A stretch of 64,000 nucleotides of DNA from Schizophyllum amplum (lineage: Eukaryota; Basidiomycota; Agaricomycetes; Agaricales; Schizophyllaceae), in NCBI GenBank assembly GCA_007026445.1, contig VDMD01000008.1:186001-250000 (forward strand). The letters run 5' to 3'. Under the pieces are notes generated by a model. It was given only the letters and a program-made list of their open reading frames with translations, was not told the origin of the DNA and did no database searches. Position numbers and translations under genes: made by a program. Below, piece after piece: positions 54,748 to 64,000 of the stretch. Every line of letters starts with the position of its first letter. Positions within the stretch are counted from its first letter, which is position 1.

Positions 54748-55349
54748 TCTATCTAGATTCAACATTGCTTCTGTCCGACACTGACTCTCAGTCTGTCGCT
54801 TTTGCGGCATTCAATCAAATATGTATCCCGGTGAGTACGTGGTTTCACTTCGATCTACTCTCGTCCCTAATATATTCCTATCAGGCTACACAACGCGCCC
54901 TCTTACCGACCTTCATTGACGTTGACCCTTGCAGAAGGGCGCTTTCGGCCGTGAGCTATTTAGAACCACTACGAGGTATGTTAATCTGCCAATTCCCCTT
55001 ACCTCGACACTGACCTTGCTTGCCCACAGTGATCTGCCAGTACGCTGATAGTGAATTGCGAGTACGATAGTGACCGGCAACGAGTTTCGTCGATATTGAG
55101 GTCAGTGATTACCTTTTCAACCACTCAGTCACTGACCTAGTCTACCCAGGTCATCGACCTCCCTTATCCAGAACGTCCACCACGTTCCACGTCGCGCTCC
55201 GCGCTCCTCGACGCACGCGGCAACCCGCGCCGCGACGCCGCACGGGTTCCCGCCGTCGTATATGCTCGCGTGTCTCGCCCGCCGTCATGACGGCCTCGCC
55301 TGTCCCGCCTTGATGGCGCGCTCTCATGGCGCGATGAGGGAGGCGCGAA
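54748..55349. other. uncertain downstream exons, then non-coding
   Basis: Gtgagt...tatcag at about 54833-54884 looks like an intron and aagggcgctttcggccgtgag near 54935 like coding sequence, possibly belonging to the candidate gene at 54538. Rest unassigned. Confidence 0.3.
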
Positions 55350-57279
55350 CATGACATGCGGCTACCGCCGCATGGTCGGTGCTTGCCGCCCCCCGCTCTC
55401 GTCGAACCCCGCGAGTTCCGGCCGTCGCCGACCTCTTGCCTCGCCGTCTGTGACAGCGAGCGGACGACTCCTGGTGGCCATCACATTTATGGGCTTACGT
55501 AATCAGCTAACAGCCCGCTCGCAGCCTGGAGAGGGAGCGTCGTCGCTGTTCACCACGGCCCTCGCTCGTCGTCGTCGACGACGACCACGACGACTCACGC
55601 TGCCGTCGCCGCTGCCGTCAAGAACGACGTCTCCCCGGTTCGTCGAGCTTGCGCCCGCCGCTTCGCGGCGGGGCGGGCGAGCTTCCCTGGAGCGCGGACA
55701 CGTTCCACGTGGAGTGGTGAGTACAACACATTTGCACCACGCACACAGCGACGCTCACTGCGCATCGTGTATCAGTACATGCCTCGCTTCCCGACTTCGG
55801 CAGAGCTCAGCGTCGCCGTCGCAGACGGCGACCGACGGCGCCGCCGCGCCACGACTCGAGGCGAGGTGCAAATGGCTGGATTACGTAAGCCACTCACAGC
55901 GTACGCAGCGCTCGCCGCCCTCGGGAGCGCGCTCGGCTGTGGCGGCAAGGTCCACCACGCACCTCGCTTTTCGGTGAGTACATAATATACTTGATTACGT
56001 AAGCTGTCGCTCACCAACACCTGCAGGACGTCTCACCCAGCGTCGCGGGCCTTTGCCACTCGACGACTGCCTGCCAATGTGCGCGTCGGCCAGGGCGACC
56101 TCGCCGACCCCGCTTCGCGGCGCGATGTTGCGGATGCGCCATGTGTCTTGGTGAGCTGTCGCCCATCGCCCGTCATCCTGCGCTCATCGTGTTCCTTAGC
56201 GCGTTGACTTCTCCATAAGTTCAACATCACGTCACGTGACCTCTGCGTGCCCTGCGGTGGCGGATGTATACACATGGACCCACACGCCGCGTCGGTATCG
56301 TATCGACAGTAGTAGTACAACATTTGCCCGGTGTCCGACGCCGTGAGCCCCGCCCTCGCTGTCGCTGGGGGTCGGTGCGGCAAGGCCCCAATTGCGACGA
56401 CGACCTTCGGTGAGTACAGGGCATATCTGCTTATGTAATCTTGCCTCACTCACATCTACAGGCTGACGTGGCGCCGCGAGTGAATGCGACACGAGCCCAC
56501 TGCCGATGTCCATAATCAGCCCAACATCGGTCGCCCATGTCGACGCCGCCTCGTGTCGCCACCGCGACGGGCACGCAGCATGGTGTTGGTTGTTGTAGTT
56601 GGCCGCTGCTGTGCATTAGAGCTCACCGTCCTCCCCAGTGAATGCGGCGTTGACGTCCTCGGGTTTCCTTGGGTTTCCTCTCCCGCGGTCTCAGCAGAAT
56701 CGCGTTTTCGGTGAGCGACGTTCTCGTCAATCCACGCGGGCACTGACAGACATAGTCAGATGCCGACTCAGGGCTCCGGACCGACGCCACGGCGTGCGCG
56801 CCTTCGGGAAAAGTTCAACTTGTGATCACGTGACTACAGCGTGCCCCTCGGCGCCGACGTTCAACAACCGCGCGGAGTCCTGCAACACACGCGCCGCGGT
56901 GCGGTGAGGCGGCGCTGCCAACCTGTCTGCTGTGGTACTCTATGGTAAGCCCGTCCCCGTCGGTCTGCCGCATATGTTGAATTTATTTCAGACCCGCGAG
57001 TGGGCGCGCAGCGCTCACGCACCTCGTCCTTCAACAAAACTTGTGAGTGTGCCGTGCGCCCGCGTCTGCCGCTGTACGTGCGCGCGTGTTGACCAAGCTC
57101 ACAGCCTATTGCTTCCAGTTCACGACGGGCCGACGCGGTCGTCGCGTTGTTGTTCCCTTTCGGGAGAACAATGGAACAATGGGTCGGTCGTTCGGCGCGA
57201 GCGTTGCTTGGGCTCGCGCCTGTCCGCGTGCTATGAGGTAAGTCTCGGTGTGTTGCTGCGCTCACGAATGAGTTGTGGT
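55350..57279. other. GC-rich stretch with serial intron-like segments
   Basis: Several gtgagt...cag segments of about 50-75 nt stand in a row, for example 55717-55774, 55975-56027, 56410-56461, 56711-56759 and 57042-57119. TTACGTAA-type palindromes near 55497, 55884, 55996 and 56432 are each followed by ctcac or ctaac and a cag. No frame across them encodes a natural protein. It could be a spliced non-coding RNA, a decayed multi-exon gene or a degenerate repeat. Confidence 0.35.
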
Positions 57280-57539
57280 AGCCGTGGTCGTGAGAGTAGT
57301 CCGGCCAGATCGTCGACCTAACGAGCGTGATCAGACGTCAGTATGTGAGTCAGTGTGTGGTGCACTTACATTCTTCGCCATTCATGATGCATGATGACTC
57401 GCTGATCAACGAAATTGTCGTAGCCGTGGTCGTGAGAGTCGTCCAATGCTCGCCATGCACTCAATGGTGAGCGACTTCCACGTTGCCCTCGTGTTTCGCA
57501 TTGACTGAACGATGGAGTTGTCGTAGCCGTGGTCGTGAG
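57280..57539. repeat. three dispersed copies of gtagccgtggtcgtgag
   Basis: The 17-mer occurs at 57280-57296, 57420-57436 and 57523-57539, each preceded by a related (g)a(a)cga...gttgt context. The spacings are 140 and 103 nt. Confidence 0.75.
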
Positions 57540-58167
57540 GTAGTATCGTTGTGCTCGTCATGGCGGCACTCACCGGGATGGCGCAAACGACTGCGCTCCG
57601 TGGACGAGGTCTTTAGTGAGCGATTTTCTCGTCCCAGTGCGAGAGCTGTTACTGACTTTGCCCTAGTAGGCTGTCGCGGGAGATGCTTCTCGTCCGATAT
57701 CAAGGTTCGTAGAGTATGTCTACGGTGTCAGACTCTCCGTAATCGCATACCATGGTCTTTGACAGCCATTTGCTTTCAAAGGATCATTCACAGCAGGCTG
57801 ATAATCGGGCGTGAACGGTGGGACATAGCGGTGGGGTAGCGCGCTGTATCTAGATAGTTTAGCTTAGTAGTAAATGTAGTAGATAGGTTTGAGGCCGTAG
57901 TGTGAGCCTTAGTACTTACGCACAACCACCGTGACTAACGCGCATGCAATCGGCGTGTATGGCGTTGCGGCGCTCCTGACTTTGCGATCGAAAGGCGCCT
58001 GAGTAAGGGATTGCCGTCGACTTCATTGTAATCCTCGGTGTGTACTCTTCGATCTCTTGTGTCGTTCTCCGAGCTCATCTCTCTTTCTTCCCCTCCCCTC
58101 CCTCGCCTTTGTCTTCGTACAGGTTCGCTCGTCAAAAGGTTCTCGCAAAGCAAAGTTATTGTATTTG
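57540..58167. other. non-coding, nothing recognised
   Basis: No natural coding frame, RNA gene or repeat recognised. Confidence 0.4.
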
Positions 58168-58250
58168 GTGCGTGCTATTACTACAACATGTAGTGCTGGG
58201 TACTATTACTACTACACGGTGCTGCGTACTGTTACTACTACACGGTGCTC
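58168..58250. repeat. about 31-bp tandem repeat (gtactattactactacacggtgctgc)
   Basis: Three copies, the first diverged (gtgctattactacaacatgtagtgctgg), the next two nearly the same. Confidence 0.85.
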
Positions 58251-58570
58251 GATGTATTCTACTCCTCCCTCCCCTCCCCCCTCCCTCGCCTTCCCATCGG
58301 CACCACCAACTTCGTCCTTCGCTCCCCCCCTCCCCCTCCCCCGCCTCGTACCCCTCCCCGCCCTCCCCGCCCGTCCCTCCCTCCCCGCCCCTCCCCGCCC
58401 GTCCCTCCCTCTGCCTTTTCGTACCCTCCCTCTGCCTCGCCTCCTCTCACGCATCCCTTCGCACTCCATGTCCCCCTCCCACGTCCCCTCCCCTCCCGCC
58501 TCCACCTACGCCCCTCTCCCCACCTCCCGCCCCCGTATCCCCTCCCCCTCCCCTCCGCTTCCCCCCCCAC
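58251..58570. repeat. long pyrimidine tract (ctccc-rich)
   Basis: About 320 nt almost without purines on the plus strand, dominated by ccctcccc words. The open frames running through it in several registers are composition artefacts. Confidence 0.8.
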
Positions 58571-59530
58571 CCATCACGACGACGACGAGGAGGCCTCCCC
58601 CCAGCCGCTCGCTTACGGTCGTGGTCACCCCATCGCCCGACTCGGCGCGATCACCCCCGTCCGACTCGTCGTGGTCGCTCCATCGCCCTCCCTTCGTGCC
58701 ATAAACTGAAAGCAACGCAGGTAGGAGGAGGGACGATGTCGTCCGCTCCAGGGGCGATGTCGTCCGCTCCCCGCCCGAGGGCTCGCCGAAGGCGAGAGGG
58801 ATCGAAGGGGGCGCGTCGTCACTTCTCGAGGTGGGCGCGTGGCCTCTTCTCGAAGGACGCTCGCTCGTTCCTTGTCGATGGATGTCCCTCCGGCCGCCGT
58901 CGATGGCCTCCCCCCTCGCCCCTCCTCGAGCGACGCCCCCCTCGAGACTTTTCGAGGGCCTCCCCCCTCGCCCTCCTCAAAGGCCTCGCCCCTCGCCCGA
59001 GTCCTCGAGAGACTCCTCGCCCTCCTCGAAGGCCTCCCCCCTCGCTCCTCGTCGAGGAATGGCCCTTCGCCCTCCTCGAAGGCTTTGCCCTTCGCCCCCC
59101 TCAAACGACGCCTCCCTTGCCCTCCGGGAAGGCCTCCCGCCTCGCCCCTCCTCGAGATACGCCAGACTCTCCCTTCGAGACGGCGGCTTCGCCCCTCGTC
59201 GGCGAATGAGCCCCTCGCCCTTCGCCTTGGGGAACGCGGGAGGCGTAGGGTAGACGAGACGGGGGGGTATGTACGCGGGAGGCGTAGAGTAGACGGCGGG
59301 TACGTACGCGGGAGGTGTAGAGTAGACCGGCTTCGTCCACTTGGGCGGGGGAGGAGGAGGGCCGGAGGGACGGCGGCGGGAGGCGGGGCTGAGCGTCCAG
59401 CACAGAGGTGAGCGGGGACGTACCCCAGGACGGCGGAGTAGGGTTGAGTGCCAGAGCGGGAGTGGTCTTGCGCCTCTCTCTCTCCTCCTTGCTGACGAGC
59501 AGAGGGAGGGGATATGGGAAGGGGCGAATG
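58571..59530. repeat. degenerate minisatellite (cctcgaaggcctcgcccctcg) and flanks
   Basis: From about 58780 to 59220 variants of ctcctcgaaggcctcccccctcgcc recur every 20-40 nt. At 59225-59330 gtacgcgggaggcgtagagtagac occurs about three times. Gly/Arg/Glu-rich frames on the minus strand and Pro/Ser-rich ones on the plus strand come from this repetition. Confidence 0.7.
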
Positions 59531-59899
59531 GCTCGTCGGGCACGCTTGGCGGAGTCGCGCAGGTGCTCGAGGTCGAGGAGTTGGGGTGCTCGGCGGCGAC
59601 CTGCAGGCGAGCCGCGTGTTGGTTGGTGCGATGTAAGCGTGGGGTAGTCTAGTGTCGTAGCTGGGTCCGGTAGTGGCGGGGGCAGGATGGGTGTCGAGAT
59701 GATGCCGAGGACGAACAAGGGGGAACGTGAGCATGCGTGTGTGAGGCGGCGGAGCACGGTCGTGCGCCATGAGCTGTATGAGACGTACGCCATCGGAGAG
59801 GTCCTGCACGAGCGAGGCGGTGGTCACTGCAGGCGACGACGCGCACCATTTGCAGAACGTGCGCTCCTGCATATCGCGGGACCTGGCTTCCAGATCCAT
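59531..59899 (-). pseudogene. collapsed copy of the alpha-actinin 5' half
   Basis: Pieces in the same order as the gene at 49.2-50.4 kb, with large internal deletions: CH2 exon sequence (ggagtcgcgcaggtgctcgaggtcgag), intron sequence with gatgtaagcgtggggta, a CH1 scrap (gatgatgccgaggac), then exon 2 remains and exon 1 ([18 protein letters not shown] from 59899). Exon 1 and its donor are intact, and the upstream ATG is in frame with the coding sequence, unlike copy 1. No functional protein is possible. Confidence 0.85.
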
Positions 59900-60027
59900 C
59901 GCGGCGGCTGCGAATTAGAGGATTTGGGGTAAAGTACAAGGACAAGGAGCGCCGCGGCGCTTGAGCTCATTTTGGCAACTTCGCGCGTGCAATATTATTC
60001 GCGCTCCTTGTCCCAAACCGCCACGCG
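59900..60027. promoter_or_regulatory. second copy of the bidirectional promoter
   Basis: Close copy of 50387-50523, including the 13-bp inverted repeat at 59940-59952 and 60001-60013. Confidence 0.6.
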
Positions 60028-62302
60028 ATGTCGAGCACCCAGTTCGACAATATATACCATGGCCTGGACTCCAGCGTCGGCAGTGAGTGCGCAGTCGCGT
60101 CTCCGGCGTCTCTGACGGTGCCCAGAGCTGCGCGTCGCGAGCAGCGGCATGGCCTGGAAAGGCTCTGAAGGCGAGGGGATCGTTGCCCTTCCCGCCGACG
60201 ACATCAAGTGGGCACAATGGCTACGCGTCGCGCGTCAGTACCAGCTCAGGGTCGGTGTCAAGGACCACCAGAACACACTTTGACGGGTTTGCACGAGAGG
60301 TGCGTCGCAGGCCGCGTATGCTGCAAGTTTGCTGATTCCCCCAGGACCACGACAAACTGGTGACTCTGCTCAAAAACTACTTTTCCGTCGCGCTCGAGAC
60401 GAAAGAGATCACCTTCCGCGGCTGGAACTGGGGCGACACCGACTTTCAAGCCAACGACCTCGCGTTCTTGGTCTCTGATCGCGTCGCGTTCGAGCTCCCC
60501 CTGCAAAACGTCGCCAACTCCAACATCGCCGGACGCACCGAGGTCTCCCTCGAATTCTCCGGCCTCACGACTCCAAGTCCGTCAAACCCCAGGGCGACGA
60601 GATGGTCGAAATCCGGTTCCACGTCCCCGGCGTGCAGACGAAGCTGAAGAGCGGGTCGGCGAGCGACAACGAGCAGTCGGACGACGAAGAGGAGATCAGC
60701 GCTGCCCAGGTCTTCCACGACCTCATCAAGGACAAGGCGGAGATCGGGCAGGTGACGGGCGACATGATCCTCAGCTTCGAGGAGGTGCTCATCCTTACGC
60801 CGCGCGGACGGTACGACCTGGACATGTTCCCCGACTTTCTGCGGCTGCGCGGCAAGACGTACGACTACAAGATCATCTACACGAGCATCTCGCGGCTTTC
60901 CTCCTTGCCAAGGACGACAACCATGTGCTGTTCATTGTGCGTGGCATCTGCCTGGTGTAGCTCTCGCTGACGACGCGCCAGCTGGGCCTCAACACCCCCA
61001 TCCGTCAAGGCCAGACGCGCTACAGCTACCTCGTGATGCAGTTCACGCACGAGGAGGAGATTACGGCAGAGCTCAACATGAGCGAGTGAGTCGCGAAGAA
61101 CACTCGTCTGCTCATACTGACTTGATTGCAGCGAGCAGCTGGCCAAGTACAACGGGACCCTCGAAAAAGCTACGAAAAGCCGACGTACGAAGTCGTCTCC
61201 AACATCTTCAAGGGCCTCTCGGGCAAGAAGATCATCGGCGTCGGCGGCTTCAAGAGGTGTGTCACGGACTTGTATGGTTGCAACACGCTCACGCCGCACG
61301 CAGCACCGCCGAGCACCCGGGCATCAAGGCGAACCTCAAGGCCGTGCAGGGCGACCTGTTCATCCTCGACAAGCACCTGTTCTTCGTCTCCAAGCAGCCC
61401 CTCCTGCTCGACTTCTCGGACATCCGCTCCGCCATATTCTCCCGCATCGGCGGCGGCACGGGCGCGCGCACCTTCGACCTGCGCATCGAGACGCGCTCCG
61501 GGCCCGAGCACACGTTCTCGAGCATCGCGAAGGAGGAGTACGAGGGCGTCGAAAAGTTCCTCCGCGCGAGCAAGCTGAAGGTGAAGAGCGAGAGCGTGCC
61601 GGATGCGGAGATGCTGATGCAGGCGGACCTCGGGGACGACGATGACGACGAGGACGCGGAGATGCGCAGCGTGGGCTCGGATGCGCCGCCGCGGCGCGCG
61701 CTGGACGATGAGGACAGCGAGGACGATGGTGTGTCATGGTTGTTGCGCGGTACTGAATCGAACATTGACGCGGGCATGCAGAGGATTTCCAGGCGTCGTC
61801 GACGGACGAGGGCTCGCCCAGCGAGGATGAGACGTCTGACTCAGGCGCGGCCACGGCATCCGACGCCAGCGGCGACCGCGACGTCGCCAAGGTCGTCAAG
61901 AAAAAGAAGAAGACCAAGAAGGCTGGGGTCGACGGCGAGGGCAAGAAGAAGGCGAAGAAGGCAAAGGACGCGGGGAGCGACGCGGAGGACGACGACGATG
62001 GCAAACGGAAGGACGACGACAAGCCGAAGCCGAAGCCTAAACCCAAGTTGAAGAAGAAGGCGGAGGATGCGATGGATGTGGACGATGACGGCGGGGCGCC
62101 CAAGAAGCCGAAGAAGGCGAAGGCGAAGAAGGACGACGGGATGGACGTGGACGATCAGCCTAAGCCCAAGACAAAGGCGGACGATAAGCCCAAGGCGAAG
62201 GCAGACGACAAGCCCAAGCCACGGCCGAAACCGAAGCCGAAGAAGAAGGATGGGGACGAGGACGAGCCGCCTAAGAAGAAGGTGAGGACGAGTGCGGATT
62301 GA
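60028..62302 (+). pseudogene. POB3: POB3 (FACT subunit) copy 2, complete layout but frameshifted
   Basis: Exons 60028-60082, 60126-60296, 60345-60936, 60982-61085, 61132-61256, 61304-61728 and 61782-62302. All parts of Pob3/SSRP1 are there: NYFSVALETKEITFRGWNWG, both PH-like middle domains, FFVSKQPLLLDFSDIRSAIF, an acidic run (DLGDDDDDEDAEM) and a Lys/Asp/Pro-rich tail to KKKVRTSAD. Four small deletions against copy 1 break the frame: 2 nt near 60275, and 1 nt each near 60568, 60897 and 61168. At the place where copy 1 lacks a base, copy 2 is correct (LPADDIKWAQWLRVA). No HMG box, as usual for fungal Pob3. If the deletions are sequence errors this is the working gene; if real, the window has no intact copy. 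Confidence 0.88.
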
Positions 62303-62731
62303 GCGATGGTGATCGCGACTTGGGAGGTGGCGGTCGCGGATTGAGATGCGGCGGCGGCGGGTTGCGAGACGGCTGAGACACGGTGCGGGGCGAGCCCGTG
62401 CTGGTCGTTAGGTACCATTACTTTGTTCATGTTCTTGTATCATTGTTTCTCACTGTATTTTTACCCATTGAGCCGTTCTGGGGGCCTTTGCTAGTAGTAA
62501 TAGTAAGTTCGCGCGACGCGCGCCCGCCACAAAACGCCACATATTACTGTTCGATCAGCTTTGGTAACTCAGACTGGTTCCTGTCAGTTCACTCCCACTG
62601 TACTTAGTCTACTCGCTTTCTGATACTCAGCGTTCAGCGCTCAGCACTAGACGCAGGCCCGAATCGCGTGCAGGTAAATCTGAAGAGAAGTATAGGGAAC
62701 CTGCTTGAAGGCTGAATATGTACATCAGTCT
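62303..62731. other. intergenic, no gene seen
   Basis: Holds the POB3 3' end and the upstream region of the last F-box gene. No repeat recognised. Confidence 0.4.
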
Positions 62732-63934
62732 ATGTCAATCGCCTCGCCGGCCTCATGGGCAACTCTACCGCCCGAGTTGCTGTCGCTGATATTGGAGGAA
62801 ATCAACCTGGACATTCCTGATATGGCGGCGTTCTGTCGGATCTCCAAGCGCTCATACGACGTGGGAATCCGCACTCTATACGCGTATCCCGTCATGGGGA
62901 GTACGTCCTTAATGGTGAAGCTCTTGAAGACGATCATCAGGGTCCCAAAGCTGGCGAAATATGTTGTTTACTTCACATTGTAAGCAACTTGCATGCCTTC
63001 GTCTTGAACATTCTTCGACCTTTCTGCAGCGATGAACTGGACTTCGAGCTGGATATCCCCGCACTACTCCCCTCTTTCCTGAAGCTCGCAGCGCGGGCGC
63101 TGGGTCGCATGAGCAATCTCTGCGAGTTAAAAGCTCAGATGCTGCCAAATCTTCCTGCCATTCTCAATCAACACAAATTCCTCCGCCTTACCATCTGCTC
63201 GCTTTCAATCGCCAAATCTGCTACGTCCTTCTTAGAGGCCCACTCCGGGACGATACAGCAACTCGAGCTCAAGGAATTGTACCGCCCAATCTCGGAAACC
63301 GAACGACGGCTCAAACGGAATATCAACTTCCCTCGCTTAGTGCACGCAGACATTCCTCTATGGGCCGCACCACTTGTCCTTCCGGGCGCACCGGCCGCTG
63401 CCATCTGCCTGCGGCTTCCCACCAATCCGTTCAGGGATCCAGGAATCTCACACTTCGCGGCTCTCAGCAATGTACCCGTCACCACGCTCGAGCTCGTTAT
63501 CCAGCGTTTGAAAGCAAACGTTATATGCGCGGTTGCCCAGCATGCGCCAGCTATCCGTCATCTAAAAGTCCTACATGATCACGTGACGTCTCACGATAAC
63601 GTCCCCGAGGTTGACCTGTGTAGATGCGTCTCGGGATTCACAGCGCTGAAGTGTCTGGAGATACGCCATGAATGGGAACCCGGGGGCGCCTTCAGCTGGA
63701 ACAGGGTGAAATCGATGAATATGAGCCGACCATTCGACGGTTGCACGCGACTTGTAGCACATTAGAGTCAATCAATATTGGACGTGAGTCACTTTATCTT
63801 CGTAACTGTATTGCCGATACACTGACCGGTCTTCTTAAGGTGGCATAACATGGGAGCTGGTTAACAGCGTATGGAGGCCTCGCCTTCCTCCTACAGCCGA
63901 AATCATAGACCCCGCATCGTATGGAACCAACTAG
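62732..63934 (+). pseudogene. F-box protein, family 4, copy b, one frameshift
   Basis: Exons 62732-62979, 63030-63783 and 63840-63934, with the same intron phases as copy a. The start MSIASPASWATLPPELLSLI aligns with copy a. The middle (RMSNLCELKAQMLPNLPAIL, APAIRHLKVLHDHVTSHD, FTALKCLEIRHEWEPGG) is well preserved, and the last exon reads GITWELVNSVWRPRL. In exon 2 a one-base loss (or two-base gain) after the cccggggg run near 63685 moves the frame; beyond it RRLHATCSTLESINIG is readable only in the shifted frame. Without correction the protein ends at 63765. A sequence error in the G run is a real alternative. Confidence 0.78.
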
Positions 63935-64000
63935 CAGCCTAAGCTTCGCACGGCAGTGTCATGGACGCAAAGGAGGCGGGGTTCTGAAATGGCAGGCCGA

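Noticed and set aside
58040..59209. 389-codon Pro/Ser/Arg-rich plus-strand frame and 424-codon minus-strand frame at 58625-59899
   Set aside because: Both run through a pyrimidine tract and minisatellites. Only the first codons of the minus-strand frame (alpha-actinin relic exon 1) are meaningful.
1..64000. CRISPR array, bacterial operons, ribosome binding sites
   Set aside because: Introns and gene content are those of a fungal nucleus. The tandem repeats seen are degenerate minisatellites without spacer structure.
1..64000. Autonomous retrotransposon or viral genes
   Set aside because: I looked for reverse transcriptase, integrase, RNase H and transposase motifs in all frames and saw none. 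The only mobile element supported is the non-coding CACTA-type one.

Overview
The window is nuclear DNA of a filamentous basidiomycete, most likely an Agaricomycete. Three things point there. Genes are cut by many introns of about 45-60 nt (GTRNGT donors, CTNAY branch points, CAG/TAG acceptors). There is a FunK1-type protein kinase. There is also a very large set of fast-evolving F-box/LRR-like genes. Conserved housekeeping genes sit between them: the Hsp90 co-chaperone CDC37, a DCAF4-like WD40 protein, cofilin, an AAGAB/p34-like adaptin-binding protein, an alpha-actinin, and two damaged copies of the FACT subunit POB3.

Layout. 0-4 kb: the edge of an unrecognised minus-strand gene, then a plus-strand gene for a protein built of about 125-residue tandem units. 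4.3-6.0 kb: CDC37. 6.3-12.7 kb: a broken F-box gene, FunK1, and an F-box gene divergent from FunK1. 13.5-16.6 kb: a large RA-PH (Ras-association plus pleckstrin homology) protein. 16.6-20.8 kb: gene-poor with short repeats. 20.8-22.5 kb: DCAF4-like. 23.7-46.8 kb: an F-box-rich block with ten F-box genes of four families, interrupted by a WFNNNR-motif protein, cofilin and the AAGAB-like gene. 47.2-50.4 kb: alpha-actinin, sharing a promoter of about 0.1 kb with POB3. 52-59.5 kb: repeat-rich DNA, nearly gene-free. 59.5-62.3 kb: a second, direct copy of the alpha-actinin/POB3 block. 62.7-63.9 kb: a last F-box gene.

The main story is local duplication and decay. (1) A WFNNNR gene plus convergent F-box gene exists twice; the second copy lost most of the WFNNNR gene and took a 513-bp foldback element into the F-box start. 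This element begins CACTA and has a 3-bp TCA target duplication; the paralogue gives the empty site. (2) Three F-box genes of another family each carry the same upstream region, and each still has the first exon of the AAGAB-like gene on the far side, intact once and as a relic twice. (3) Three paralogues of a third family hold two, zero and one copy of the same LRR-like block. (4) The alpha-actinin/POB3 block is duplicated with reciprocal damage: the copy with complete alpha-actinin has a truncated POB3, and the copy with complete POB3 3' exons has a collapsed alpha-actinin.

Exon limits were worked out by eye from splice signals and phase, with no alignment or expression data. Single-base lesions could be real mutations or sequence errors.
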